From contig CM030852.1 in the NCBI GenBank assembly GCA_018105865.1, forward strand, positions 11,828,245 through 11,892,244: a stretch of DNA of 64,000 nt. Reading direction: 5' to 3'. Both the position numbers and the translations under genes were made by a program. Positions 35,862-47,003 of the stretch are shown piece by piece (the stretch's first letter is position 1; each line of letters starts with the position of its first letter). The stretch comes from Metaphire vulgaris. Its lineage: Eukaryota; Annelida; Clitellata; Crassiclitellata; Megascolecidae. The notes under the pieces were generated by a model that did no database searches, was not told the origin of the DNA, and worked only from the letters and a program-made list of their open reading frames with translations.

Positions 35862-36456
35862 CTATTTTATCAACATTGTAAAAACGGCTTGCATCAAATT
35901 TCTCTGTTTCCATGACTGCCAAATTTGCAAAAAATCTGTCGACTTTCGATCGCCTGAATCCAATGATAGGCCTACTAGATATATATACTGCCTAGTTGAT
36001 TTCGGTTTTCTCAGACTTATCGTAGGGTTACGCACCATAAAGCCCTGAAACCAGTCGTCGCCAGCTGACTGCTTCGCCACGTTGAACGTATGCTTGATGC
36101 CATTTTTACATGCCAATTCAAATGCCAGTTTGCAAGGTTTCTCTTTAGTTATCCCAAAAAAAATCACTCAAACTTTTGGCATGCTCACAAAGTTCCTTTT
36201 CAAAATCCGTTTCAAGCACTGAATATCTTCCAACTTTTGCAGGTTCGTGATCTTTAAAAGGCTCATTTTTTCGTTTTTGAATTAATCTACTGCTGCAGGG
36301 TTGTGCGAGGTATATTATAAGCACGGATGCAGCACGGATTGCAAAAACCTTAGCTTTCACATCTGCAACTGCCTTTTCCAGACCATCTTTTGTCCAGTTA
36401 CATTGCAAACCTCTCTTTTTGTAGATTCTTGGCATCTGATCAAGTATCAAGAGCAA
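35862..36456 (-). pseudogene. pogo/Tigger-type transposase, N-terminal DNA-binding part
   Basis: Starts MPRIYKKRGLQCNWTKDGLE, then AVADVKAKVFAIRAAS, the psq-type helix-turn-helix of pogo and CENP-B-like transposases. The CENP-B-type second domain follows (FEKELCEHAKSLSDFF, then LAFELACKNGIKHTFN, GDDWFQGFMVRNPTISLRKP). A frameshift sits in the run of eight A/T at 36157-36164. After residue ~165 similarity fades; no DDE catalytic domain is visible. It is a dead transposon gene, or an assembly error in a homopolymer for the shift alone. Confidence 0.8.
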
Positions 36457-36970
36457 GAAATTTAATATCTTATTTCAAACTTCACGTCAGTTCCTGGAGA
36501 AACCCGTGGTCCTACTGCCCAAACTTATTAAAATTGGCATGCTGAAATTACCCCGATTTAACGGGGTAAATTCGACCGGCCAAGATTACCCCAAACACTG
36601 TGGCCTGAATTACCCCAAAGTATAATCGCACTTTGTCACGTGATCTATAACTATAAGGAAGGGTTTTCAAAACGATTAAGCAATCATACGGCAAACATCT
36701 GAAAGTGATTAACACAAATATATGCTGCGTTATTGCATTAAATTAAAGGAACCTGAAAATGTTTGCACTTTAATCGAAAATATTAAAAAACTCATCTTGA
36801 AGAAAAATCGAGTTTTTTACAGTTTCTGTCGCAACAAGTTAAGCCAACGCAAACAAAGACTTGCTGGTTACTAGGAAGTTTACGAAGCTCCGCCTACTAG
36901 CATACGGGCTTTTTCAACCAAAGACAAGTAATCGTTAAGGTCATGGCCGATATTACCCCGTGGCCGCTAT

Positions 36971-38403
36971 CAGAGATGTGCGGATTGCGGATGGATCCGT
37001 CCGCGGAGCCGGGTCCGCAAGGATTTTAAGGATCCGCGGACACGGGCGGATCCAAGTATCCAAAAAGCTGGCGGAGGCGGAGTATCCGCGGATCCTGAAA
37101 ACTGGCAACATGCACACACACTGTCACACAGACACACAAATACATACACATTGTGCATAGCTATTTGCTACCTTTTCAAATTACGCCCTGAATTTTATGA
37201 CTATTGCATGGTTGTAGATGACCAAAGTGCCAATTATCTCTTTGGTCAACAGAAACGCTAAGTTAGGAGGTTTACATAAGAGATCAAAATAACTGACGGG
37301 AGACAGCTTCCGACAAGTTCAAACTTCAAAGTCCAGTCAACCCGACTCGGATTCCTTCATTTTCCAAGTTATCTAATCCCCAGTCACTTAATCATCGTCA
37401 CTTAACTCCCCGGCACGTAGGCCTAATCCCCAAGTGAATGGGTGCAACATTTAAAGATCGGTGAGTAGAAAGGACTTCAAATGTGAATTAAAGAAGATTT
37501 CAATTGAGACCAATTCAATAGTGATAGCGACACGAATTCTCTCTCAGTGTCAGTCGATTTTGTCAAAGGCCATTGAGTAAACAAAAGGGTGATTATGTCG
37601 GGGTTTCATTTTATCTAGTGTACCAGAACTCAGGAGGGATAATGCGGGGGTGGAATCATGGAATGTCCTGGGGAGAATGTCCGTTCTCCTTTGAAGAGGT
37701 AGGCGCTTTTCGAATTTCGAGAGTCTAATTGGTTATTAAGTAACCAATTTTTGCCTGAATTCGCTGTGTACTGTTTGAGGTGTGCAGTTGTGCACTCTAC
37801 ACGGTATTCATATATGAACGTACATATGGCCTATAGACTCTCGACACATTCATTCAGAGTTTACGTTCTGGACAGTGCATTTAAAATTAACCGTGAGGGC
37901 TAATTTTTTTAGTGCAAATTACGTCGTCGCGTCGTTTTTATTCGTTGTGAACGTGTGATGCAATGGCGACCAAAAACGCGTCAGATGAAATAATTGAAAA
38001 TCTGAAGATAGGAGAACTGCGCGAATGCTCTCCAATCTCTTGACAAACAGTAGCTTATGTTTTAAAAGTGAACGTTTTTGAATAACTTTTATTTTATATT
38101 TTAAAAAAATCTATGTTATGCTTTACATGTTGCGTCTCCTTTCTTACGACTATTTGTGCAATGAGTCTCGGACCTAGGTACATAATTTTACTGCTTATTG
38201 AAATACATTATGATAGGCCCTAAGTTTGCTGAAACCATGGAAAGGGTGTTAGTAAAAGACCGAATTTATTTACTATCTGCGGATGCGGATCCTCCGCGGC
38301 TCCTGATATTGGATATTCGCGCGGATGCGGATCCTCCGCGGATCTAAACCTGGCGGAGTCGGATTATCCGCGGTCCCAAAATTTTTGGATCCGCACATCT
38401 CTG
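36971..38403. mobile_element. hAT-like non-autonomous element with perfect 8-base duplication
   Basis: Perfect 15-base inverted ends CAGAGATGTGCGGAT, flanked by GCCGCTAT at 36963-36970 and again at 38404-38411. Subterminal GCGGATCC and CCGCGGATCC words repeat near both ends, as in hAT elements where the transposase binds. The 1.4 kb interior has no transposase ORF. Confidence 0.92.
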
Positions 38404-38429
38404 GCCGCTATTCCCCCGACTTCGCCTAT

Positions 38430-38575
38430 GTTTTCGAAATTATCACTTTTGGCAGCAAAATCCATTTATTAAAACTCCATTTCCCGAACTTCAGGGTTTT
38501 CAATTTTCACATTAAATGGAGTGGAACCAAAACTGCATTTGTCTTAGTCACGTCTCAAAACACCATATCCTACAT
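38430..38575 (-). repeat. Outer inverted repeat, right arm
   Basis: Reverse complement of 33912-34055; see the left arm. Confidence 0.8.
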
Positions 38576-38584
38576 GTTATAAAC

Positions 38585-39297
38585 CAGTGGTTCTTAATCG
38601 GGGGTAGTTGTACCCCTTGGAGGTACTTGAAGGACGTTGTGGGGTACTCAGTAATTCGAAAATAAAATCCGTTTCGCAGATTTTTACACCAATTTACCCT
38701 GTATACTTTACAAAAGCTGTAGACAGTCTTGTACTAAATTAGACATTCTTAAGAAAAAATCTCACTTTCTGCTATGTGCACATTCTGCGACAGATGTTTG
38801 TTGCAGTTTATAATTATTTCATGTTTTTAATTATTTTCAAGGTTCTTTCCCGTTATCCGGTCCCCAGTAAAGGGATGGTGTAGTTGGCTAGAGAGGCGTT
38901 AGGGTTAGGTTTATGGCTAGGGTCAGGGTTAGGTTAGGGTAAGATTAAGTTAGGATCAGGGTTAGGTTAGGGTCTGGGTTAGGTTAGGGTCAGGGTTAGG
39001 TTAGGGTAAGGTTAGGTTAGGTTAGCAGATGGTTACATCAGTGGTTTTCACACAGGCTTACTTAGCCTCCTAAACCACTTAAAATCACATTATTATTATA
39101 GGGTAAGGTTAGCTTAGGGTCAGGTTCCCGACCGAACAGCCATTACACTTCACTGGGATCCGGATAACGGGAAAGTACCATTTTCAATATATGCACACTT
39201 TTGTCCTGGGATAAGGTACGCTGGTAGTGGTACTTTGTTCTCTTATACTTGTTTCATGGGTAGGCCTACGCAATCGTAAAATGGTTAAGAACCACTG
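38585..39297. mobile_element. hAT-like element with nested MITE
   Basis: Ends CAGTGGTTCTTAATCGGGG and TGGTTAAGAACCACTG, flanked by TTATAAAC (38577-38584) and TTATGAAC (39298-39305), 7/8. Similar ends occur in many animal hAT families. No ORF. Confidence 0.85.
38845..39175. mobile_element. MITE carrying TTAGGG-like repeats
   Basis: Ends CTTTCCCGTTATCCGG and CCGGATAACGGGAAAG, with CCCAGTAAAG/CTTCACTGGG extending the inverted repeat. 38906-39036 and 39100-39122 consist of GGGTTAGGTTAGGGT-type units close to the TTAGGG telomere repeat. 39040-39099 is the 3' tail of the LINE family described at 21000, inserted into the array. Confidence 0.8.
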
Positions 39298-39305
39298 TTA
39301 TGAAC

Positions 39306-39974
39306 TGAAAAGGCTAAAAATTAGGCGTTTTCACATAAGTAAGCATCAATAGCTGATTTAGTAAATTATGGGCGCCACTTATAAATGATGGCTAAGTGAA
39401 ATTATGAACACTGGAATGCCTGTAACCTATTTTTGTCGAACTTGCCTGAACAGGATCTACTAAATTATTATTGCGAAGTCTGGGCGCTAGGTTCTAGCTA
39501 TATCAATTAAGGCCAACTACAGGGGCAGCGTCGGCGAGTCTGTCGCTGAAATGAGCAATCATTTGCATAACAGGATTTTGTAGCTAAAGTCGCCAGCCCA
39601 GCGAATAATGTAGGACAGGATGTACTATTTTAATATTGGGATCTGCCCCAACAGTCAAAATCACACTTCCTTTTGGAAATCATTATTCAATAATGGTATT
39701 TAAAATCAATGAAGACTGATACCACCATTTTCCTGTAGTCTAAAAATGGGATTGCATATTTCTATTCAAACAAATTTAGTCACTGGAGGACGATAATTTC
39801 AGTTTTGCATACGAATTAAGGTCAACAGAGATTTGACGGAATTAGGTGAATGAGGCAACCGAGGCGCATTTGTAATAATTGCGCCTAGTAAATGAACTTT
39901 ATGTATGTATGTATGTATGTATGTATGAGGAAGTGAGTACAGTTGCCAACTATTTATATATAGCTCCTATATAC
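39306..39974. other. No gene seen
   Basis: Unique-looking AT-rich DNA with an (ATGT)n run at 39901-39927. No ORF above 60 codons with any recognised motif. Confidence 0.45.
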
Positions 39975-40251
39975 CGAGTAAAAACTCGAGATTCTCATTC
40001 ACAGCTAAGTGGACTCGGTGAGCGTCTTGGGACCGTGACGAAGATTTGAACCTTTTGCCCAAAAACTGGCAGATATCACTGAGCACTGTACCACCAAGAA
40101 ACCAGCAATTGCAAAGTTCATCAATAAAACTCAGCATTTCGTGTTCTTTTAAAATATTTCTATTAAAATAGCAATCAATATTAAGGTTTCTAAGTCTTTT
40201 TTTCAGTTTCTTTTTCACATATCGCTTAGACGTGGTAATGAACTTGGTCTT
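39975..40251 (-). CDS. Unrecognised splice-bounded open segment
   Basis: 277 bases open in one frame, from an acceptor-like TTTGTTAG (40259-40252) to a donor-like CTCG|GTATAT. It encodes a very basic start (KRYVKKKLKKRLRNLNID), then KEHEMLSFIDELCNCWFLGG and ICQFLGKRFKSSSRSQDAHR. Helical, with four Cys. Phase 0 in and phase 1 out, the same outgoing phase used throughout the TIR gene. It could be an upstream exon of TIR copy A, an exon of another gene, or chance. I do not recognise the family. Confidence 0.35.
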
Positions 40252-40259
40252 CTAACAAA

Positions 40260-41260
40260 TTTTATCGCTCAACTGTTCCTGCCAACGACAAATGCAGTTA
40301 GGCAATCGGTAATAAAATACAATATACTAACATATTAGATATAATAACTTTATCTCACCGAAAGTTATAACCGGTTACGAGGACAAAGAAACCAACGCCA
40401 CCAAGTGCACCAAAACGACTAAACCTGAGAACATCCTATACCGTAACTTAGCAGAAATCAATTAGTTTGCCTAGTACCAAGTCTTAATAAGCCCAAAAAT
40501 GCAGGACACCCTGTGGCGGTTCCAGGATTTGGCAAGCGGGAGGGCCGTTGGGGCAGTAACTTCTAAGCACGGGAACCAACTAGTTTCCATCAATCAGGAC
40601 ATACAGGAAGAATATCGCCCTCGAAAATAGTCCAGAGCTGCATCCGTGAACAACATGCTTTAAAGTTAGAATCAATCGGCCATGAAATTGCTATAGCATT
40701 TGTATTTTCAATTAATAACGACGACGCTGACAACAATATTGAGCTCGACTAATGAATAATCGCATGCTTAGGGCCTACATTTGCAACAGACAAATCAAAC
40801 AACATTATTAGCCGTAGCGAACAAACCATAGCCAACAAGAAGAATTCAGTGATGGCCTAATTAGGTCTTCTGTAACAGTCAACGAAGCGCTAGCTTTCGA
40901 TTATGATGTCTAGCATCAAATTCGTCAATGAAAGCATTTTCGTCGATGGTGCGAGCACGATTCGATGCAACTGACAGCAAACCAATATTGTTAAGGCGAC
41001 TGTCAGACATTGTACTTAGAAAGAAGATGGAGATGTGTTTTTCTTCACAGTTTGGCAAACAGAAAATAGCATATTGTGCTAAACAAGATATAGCAAAAAT
41101 AAAATAAAACTTAATTTAGCTTACGTATGTATGTACTAGGGGAGTACATTAGTAATTAGCAATGTAGCACATGTTGCCATATGAAAAAGGTTAATCTAAG
41201 GAATCAGAGATCCCGCAAAGTGGTTAACCTGGTTTACAGTGTATATAATATGTGGCTAAG
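40260..41260. other. No gene seen
   Basis: AT-rich, only short frames. 40510-40560 (TGTGGCGGTTCCAGGATTTG) resembles the left part of the nested hAT element at 41757 but has no partner end. Confidence 0.45.
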
Positions 41261-41439
41261 AGGACGTCCATAAATGACGTCACGCGATTTTGGCGGTTTT
41301 TGGACCCCTCCCCTCGTCACAAGTCGTCACAAAATGCCAGACCCCTAAAAATGACGTCACAACGCGTTGACCCTTCTTTATAATGTCAAAATTAATGTTT
41401 CAATGCACTTATTTCTTGAATGAAGAGGGTATTGCAATG

Positions 41440-42114
41440 CAGCGGTTCCCAACCGGTGGTACATGTACCCCTAGGGGTACATCAGCTGTTGCCAGGGGTT
41501 ACACTAAAATTGCTAAAATAGTAAATATTTTTTGGTATTTCGTTTAAAAATGTTAGATATTGCCAACTCTACGGCAGCTCAATATAACGACCAGCTGAAT
41601 AACAGATATGAGGCTACAAATGAAAGCGCTATAATAATACGCATGTCCTGATGCGTATTAATAATCACATGCACAATTAATGACTTCCGTTTCTAATAGC
41701 ATGTGTTAAGACTTGTGTTAAGTGAACTAATAAACTTTAAAAAAGTACCTAATATCCAGTGGCGGCTCTAGGGTTTGGCAAGTGGGGGGTCGTAAGGGTG
41801 GCAACGTCTAATCATGAGGGGCCAACCATTTGTTGCTTAATGTATGTAGCATTAAGTATAGGGTCCCAACTGGGGGGCCACTGGGGGGGCAGGCACTCAA
41901 TAGGCGGCACGGGCCTCCTAGCCCCCCCGGTGGAGCCGCCACTGCTAATATCTACAATTCTACATTAAATATATCAAATTTCGGAAGTTGATGAATATAT
42001 TTTTGAAAGAAATAACTGCAAAAAGTGTTGCTTTTGGTCGGCCCTGGGTTGGGGGTACAAGCGGCGAAAAAATGTTTGGTTGGGGTACAATTTAAAAAAG
42101 GTTGGGAACCACTG
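41440..42114. mobile_element. hAT-like element
   Basis: Ends CAGCGGTTCCCAACCGGTGG and AGGTTGGGAACCACTG, flanked by TTGCAATG (41432-41439) and TTGTAATG (42115-42122). Confidence 0.85.
41757..41944. mobile_element. 188-base hAT-like MITE nested in the previous element
   Basis: Ends CAGTGGCGGCTCTAGG and GGTGGAGCCGCCACTG with a perfect 8-base duplication CTAATATC (41749-41756 and 41945-41952). Confidence 0.92.
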
Positions 42115-42369
42115 TTGTAATGAATTCGTTTGAAAATACTCATTGTAATTATCATAGTTGAAGCAATAGTGAGAAACTTCTCAAATTATTTTTTAATGAA
42201 TTATAAGCATAAAATACGTTCAACTTTGCGGTAACATAGCACTGCGTTATTAATAACAACATTTAGCATTAAGTTATTATTATTATTATTACTAAGACAA
42301 TTTTTATAGCGCTGTAACATGGTTAAGTATCAAAATCAAAAGCGCTTTGACAACGCTGACATGTCAATG

Positions 42370-42950
42370 GTGGACAGAAGATGGCAATGTTGAAGTTGAA
42401 GTCCGCTCGGATGAAGAAAATCAAAACTGGCGACGAGAAGTCCGGTGCAGTCGTAAGAAGCGGTCTTTCACTGGAGAACTGCAACCACCACGACGTTGTC
42501 AGCGCAGAACGGAAGATGTTGTTGGTCCGCGAGATTGGTAGAAGAATTTCTCGCAAGGAGACCGACGGCGATGGGCGGACCCGAAGACGGACGCCCCAGT
42601 CAGTCAGAAGTATTCCCCGGCGGCGAAATCCAAGAGCGGTCTTCCGAGAGAAATGTTTCGTCGCCGATATCAGCGAATCCGACGAAGATTGATTCAACGA
42701 AGTCCGGAAAACATCCCTTCTCGGTCGCGCTGTACCACGCGGCAGCCATTAGCGGCTGACCTTGGCGAGCTCTATACGAACGACGACCGATTCGAAACGT
42801 TCAGAACGACGTTAAAAAGCGAAGAACTGCAGAAGACCCTCGAAAAACCAACGAGTCGATGCAAAAGTCCGCTCGTAGAACATCGGATAAAGCCAAAACG
42901 GCGACGAAATCCGAAGCGCACACAAACGTGCGCAGGGCGGCCATGACGGC
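42370..42950 (+). other. GC-rich segment with overlapping Arg/Ser-rich frames
   Basis: All three plus frames stay open for 65-105 codons, with frames starting at 42381 (MAMLKLKSARMKKIKTGDEK), 42496 and 42653 (MFRRRYQRIRRRLIQRSPEN). None carries a recognised domain. The base composition differs from the surroundings, so this may be captured host or gag-like sequence inside the inverted-repeat element. I do not call a gene. Confidence 0.3.
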
Positions 42951-43189
42951 GCCCACCGGAAGTTACGTCACATTTCTGAAAACCCCTCCCCCAGCGTCAC
43001 ATATCATCACAAATGTTTGAACCCCTTCCACCCTAAGTGAGTGACGTCATTTATGGACAATCCCTATGTGGCATAGATAATATTACAATTGAGTAAATAT
43101 GCTGTAATTTAGTCAATAATTTGTATTCATTTGTATTGATTCTGTATTTATTTTGTATTTCATCATCATATTTGGGACATTTATCGCAT

Positions 43190-43560
43190 CAGACATCTCC
43201 TCCCCAAGCCTGTTCTTATTCAGTTAGACAATGCATTAGCATCTAGTCGTCTAGACTATTGCAATTCCCTGCTTTCCGGCATCACGAATTCAAATACTCC
43301 AGAGAGTACAAAAATTCCTTATTTAGAGTCATATCCAGAACTCCCAGATTCGAACATATAACTCCAGCTAGAAAGTCCCTACATTGGCTTTCTATCAAAT
43401 ACCGAATTAATTATAAATTTTGTCTTTTAGTATCGAAAACCATGTTATATAATGAACCCTATTACCTTAAGATGCGACTAATCCCTCGACCTACTGCTCA
43501 ATCCACTAGGTATTCAGCAGCACTTCATAGAACGCGCATCCTCCTTGCCAACCAAAATGT
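43190..43560 (+). repeat. L2-like LINE fragment
   Basis: Reads LASSRLDYCNSLLSGITN and then, after shifts, HITPARKSLHWLSIKYRINY and YSAALHRTRILLANQN. Multiple frame changes. The sequence just downstream (43527-43690) matches 5850-6000. Confidence 0.75.
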
Positions 43561-43859
43561 TTGAATTCTGAATACTTTGTTTGGCCAGTTTAGCTTAGTA
43601 AGACAGGTTAATATAATCGCCTGTTATTTTCTAGTGGCTTAAGCAGAAAGGAAAATATATATGGCCGTGCCGGTAAGCATAAGCAGAATGGCGCAATAAA
43701 CCAGTACAACTTTGTTTCAGTGTGAATATTTTCACAATATCTGATCAAAATGCATGAAATTTGGTGTTCCTCTGTAGTGTTATGTCCTGAATGCAGCCAT
43801 TAAAGGTTTTCTTTCAAATTACACTTAGCTGACTGATCTGATTACTTTGAAACTGGATG

Positions 43860-44500
43860 ATATTGTATGTCAAGTTAAAGGTAAATTCCACCTCGAGCTC
43901 AGGTTCCCAAACCGTGTTTTCCTATTATGGGAACTTTCAGAGACTGCGAAAAACATAGACTTTATTTCCCCTCAAAGTTTTAAAGGTATATATATATATA
44001 TATATATATATCTGAAACGCATCCGGAACTCTAAAGAAATCAAAATAAGGACCAAAATCCTAATCTACAATACCGTTGTCATTCCGCAGATACTATATGG
44101 ATCTGAAACCTGGATCAGAGAAAGAGAAGATGAAAAAAGACTACTCGTTGCAGAAATGAGCTGCCTAAGAAGAATTCTTGGAGTTCGCAGACTTCAAAAA
44201 CTTAGAAATGAAAATATACGGCAGCGGATTGGGCTAAATGATACTATCATGGACAAACTCAGAAAAAGGAGGCTTACATGGAATGGACATGTAAACAGGA
44301 AGGAAGGCTCGAGACTTCCCCAAAACACTCTACACATACAAGGAAGGTAAAAAAAGGAAGAGGCAGGCCCAGAAAATTGGATAGACAACATAATGGAAGA
44401 TTTTAAAGAAAGACAAATGACAATTGTAGAAGAAAGTAGACTAACATTTGATAAGAATAGGGCGATCAAGGAGAAGCTAGATGGACGACATCTTTAATTA
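43860..44500 (+). pseudogene. RTE-like LINE reverse transcriptase C-terminal part
   Basis: The frame reads KILIYNTVVIPQILYGSETW and continues with REREDEKRLLVAEMSCLRRI, then LRKRRLTWNGHVNRKEGSR. After a shift near 44345 come KKRGRPRKWIDNIMEDFKER and LTFDKNRAIKEKLDGRHL. This is the 'LYGSETW...E...LR.I' C-terminal signature of RTE-group elements. An (AT)n run at 43988-44010 precedes it. Unit A has no such insert. Confidence 0.85.
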
Positions 44501-44601
44501 TCTGGACAAACACAAAGAACTATGAGCCCTAAAAAGAGCGGCAGGAGGAAATTGATAATCAACACTCTGATAAAGGACGTCACATAATGAAGAGAAAAAA
44601 A

Positions 44602-44616
44602 AGTAGTAGCAGTAGC

Positions 44617-44676
<60 letters not shown>

Positions 44677-44715
44677 TGTTGTTGTTGTTGTTGATGATGA
44701 TGTAGAAGTAGTAGT
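44602..44715. repeat. (AGT)n/(TTG)n microsatellite
   Basis: Counterpart of 6404-6600 in unit A. Confidence 0.95.
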
Positions 44716-44782
44716 ATTTGTGGAACGAATATGGCCATACTTTGAATGAAAAGCTAAACGCAGAAGTCACAGTGGTTATAAC

Positions 44783-44970
44783 GGTTTACGGACAAATCGC
44801 CCACAGCAACTCGCCCCCGGAAAACTCGCCCCCAGTAACTCGCCAGCTCGCTGGCTACCACCTCGCCCCCAACAACTCGCCCCCTAATTCGCCAGCTCCT
44901 CGCTACCAATCGAGGATAAATCAAGTCTCTTTTCACACAGGCTTCTAGCCTCCTAAACCACTTAAAATCA

Positions 44971-45053
<83 letters not shown>

Positions 45054-45462
45054 GTCGGCACGGGCACATCGAGCCGTTAAGAACTGGGTTAAACTGGTCT
45101 AGAGCAGTAGGTCTAACAGTCTAACTGTTGAAATACAAGCCATTACGGCTTTGCGTATTTAAAGGCCTACTATATAAGAACGATGTACCGCAACCCCAAC
45201 TAGAATCGGACGATCGTCGCTCTAGTTAAAGCTACAGTTAAATCTTTCGATTGCATTAGTTTTACATTATCCGTACTTTTTCTTTAAATGTTGGCATTCG
45301 TTTTAAATTTTTTATACATTGATTGTTACGCGGTTTTTGTTGTTGTTGCTAGGAAGGTTCTTTATTAATTCTCATACCCTTCTTCATACCTCCACTTTGG
45401 GGGCGAGTTGTTGGGGGCGAGTTACCGGGGGCGAGTTACTGGGGGCGAGTTGTCCGTATCCC
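44783..45462. mobile_element. Mutator-like inverted-repeat element with CTCGCCCCC array
   Basis: Perfect 9-base duplication GGTTATAAC (44774-44782 and 45463-45471) and ends GGTTTACGGACAAATCGCCC and GGCGAGTTGTCCGTATCCC. The 9-base duplication suggests the Mutator superfamily. ACTCGCCCCC-type units recur at 44805-44890 on the left and, inverted, at 45400-45450 on the right. A LINE tail with (ATT)n (44930-45053) sits inside. Unit A shows the empty site near 6667. Confidence 0.8.
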
Positions 45463-45529
45463 GGTTATAACACAAGACGGATCCTACTGAACCACTGAAC
45501 CATTGATACCGTCAATATTATTATTTAAT

Positions 45530-45647
45530 AATATTATTATTATTATCATGACAAACAACTGTAGGTTAATTGACTGTGAGGTCTTGTCGAAAGCGCCGTT
45601 CGATTTGCCGGAGAGTTTAGCTGATTGTGCCCATATTGGCCAGTGAC

Positions 45648-45724
<77 letters not shown>

Positions 45725-45780
45725 GTTATCATTATTATTGCGTGAAAGTTCCGTTATTATTATTAGTAGTCGTAGTAATT

Positions 45781-45871
<91 letters not shown>

Positions 45872-45872
45872 C
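45530..45872. repeat. Trinucleotide microsatellites
   Basis: 45648-45722 is (AAT) changing to (ATT); 45780-45870 is (AGT)n. Counterparts of 7230-7386. Confidence 0.95.
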
Positions 45873-46620
45873 ATTACTGTAGTCCTATAAATGCGCATCT
45901 TAAGAAATGAGCAACATCTGATTACCGTCAAATATTTAAAAATAGAGAAACTACAGCAATTTGAAAAATCGGAAATTATACAAAATAAAACAAAACGTGG
46001 ATTATCTCAGCAACGCGAAATCTGCTCTTGTGTTTCTATTTTCAGACGGTGATAAGCAAACATTTCTATCAGTCCGCATTTAATAAATGCTTTAAAAAGC
46101 AATCAACAAGAGCAATGATCTATGGCCTCCTCTAGGATGTTTAGGCTACAAGTACTTGTTCGCCAACATCTTCAACCTCATGTCTGTCTCGAGTAGGCTA
46201 ATCAATTTTAACAGAGCTGTCCAGATTAATAAAATAGAGGTTTCTCCGAATTTCGAGCTGTCATTTGTTATTGAACCGTTTGTTAGTTTTGTCGATGAAT
46301 CAGGGCAATTGTAAAATCAATATAATTTAGGCCTACTTGGACGCATCATTGAATGAAACACAAAATTATTAATTAGTTCATAGATACAAAATTCTTTTAT
46401 ATCAGTATACATTCGATTTCATATAGTCAAAATTATCAAAACACAATATCCTCAAGCACCAGAGAACAGGAAACACATCATAAGAGTTCAAAACACAACG
46501 ATATTATATCCACGTGATTACAGAAATTGTAAGGCGATGATAATGATGATTAACAAGCCGTTATGCTTTTAGTCAACGAGTTAATCCATAATTAGCCAGC
46601 AGAAATATGTTAGGTATAAT
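45873..46620. other. Unit B non-coding spacer
   Basis: Matches 7890-9008 of unit A without the MITE. No gene seen. Confidence 0.5.
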
Positions 46621-47003
46621 CATGGGTGCCCGCATATAGGGGCAAGAGGGGGCACTTGCCTCCACCCTGGAAAATACAAATACCAATATTTCACATTGAA
46701 ATTATAAAATCTTGCTAAAATATTAACCGTTACCGTTGTATTAAAATGTGTTTTGCCCCTCCTGGGGATGATTTTTATTTTTAAATATTGGTGAGGACCT
46801 TTTTTGCTTGTCACGTTAAAAATCTGGCGATGACCTTTTCCTTTTTTTCTTTGTCGCCGATTTTTCAAAATTTTGACAAATACTTTTTTTGCTTAAAAAT
46901 TCCACCTGGCCTGGACCTCCTTCAGCCTCTAAAGGGGCCTGTTGACGTAACCGTGACCATTGTGTTTTGCCCCCTCCTGGGAAAATTTCTGCGGGCTCCC
47001 ATG
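46621..47003. mobile_element. hAT-like element with empty site in unit A
   Basis: Ends CATGGGTGCCCGCA and TGCGGGCTCCCATG, flanked by GGTATAAT (46613-46620) and GGTATAGT (47004-47011). Unit A has one GGTATAGT at 9009-9016. Confidence 0.88.

Larger units (their letters stand above)
35272..38418 (-). mobile_element. pogo/Tigger-like DNA transposon remnant, split by a hAT element
   Basis: Left end CGGGGGAATAGCGGCCAC (35272-35289) is matched exactly by the inverted right end, which is divided by the hAT insertion (36960-36970 plus 38412-38418). Inside are repeated ATTACCCCG...CGGGGTAA words (35450, 36545, 36950) and the transposase fragment 36456-35862. Most of the catalytic region is gone. Confidence 0.65.
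41261..43063. mobile_element. Inverted-repeat element (ACGTCCATAAATGACGTCAC ends) with inserts
   Basis: Left end GACGTCCATAAATGACGTCA, right end TGACGTCATTTATGGACAAT in inverted order. The interior next to each end carries GTCACAAA-type words (CCTCGTCACAAGTCGTCAC; GTCACATATCATCACAAA). It resembles MITE family 1 in general plan but has different sequence. Inside are the hAT elements at 41440 and 41757, an L2-type LINE tail (about 42290-42350) and a GC-rich segment at 42370-42950. Confidence 0.65.

Noticed and set aside
38906..39036. A true chromosome end or fusion point
   Set aside because: The TTAGGG-like units are imperfect, short and enclosed by transposon inverted repeats with normal sequence on both sides.
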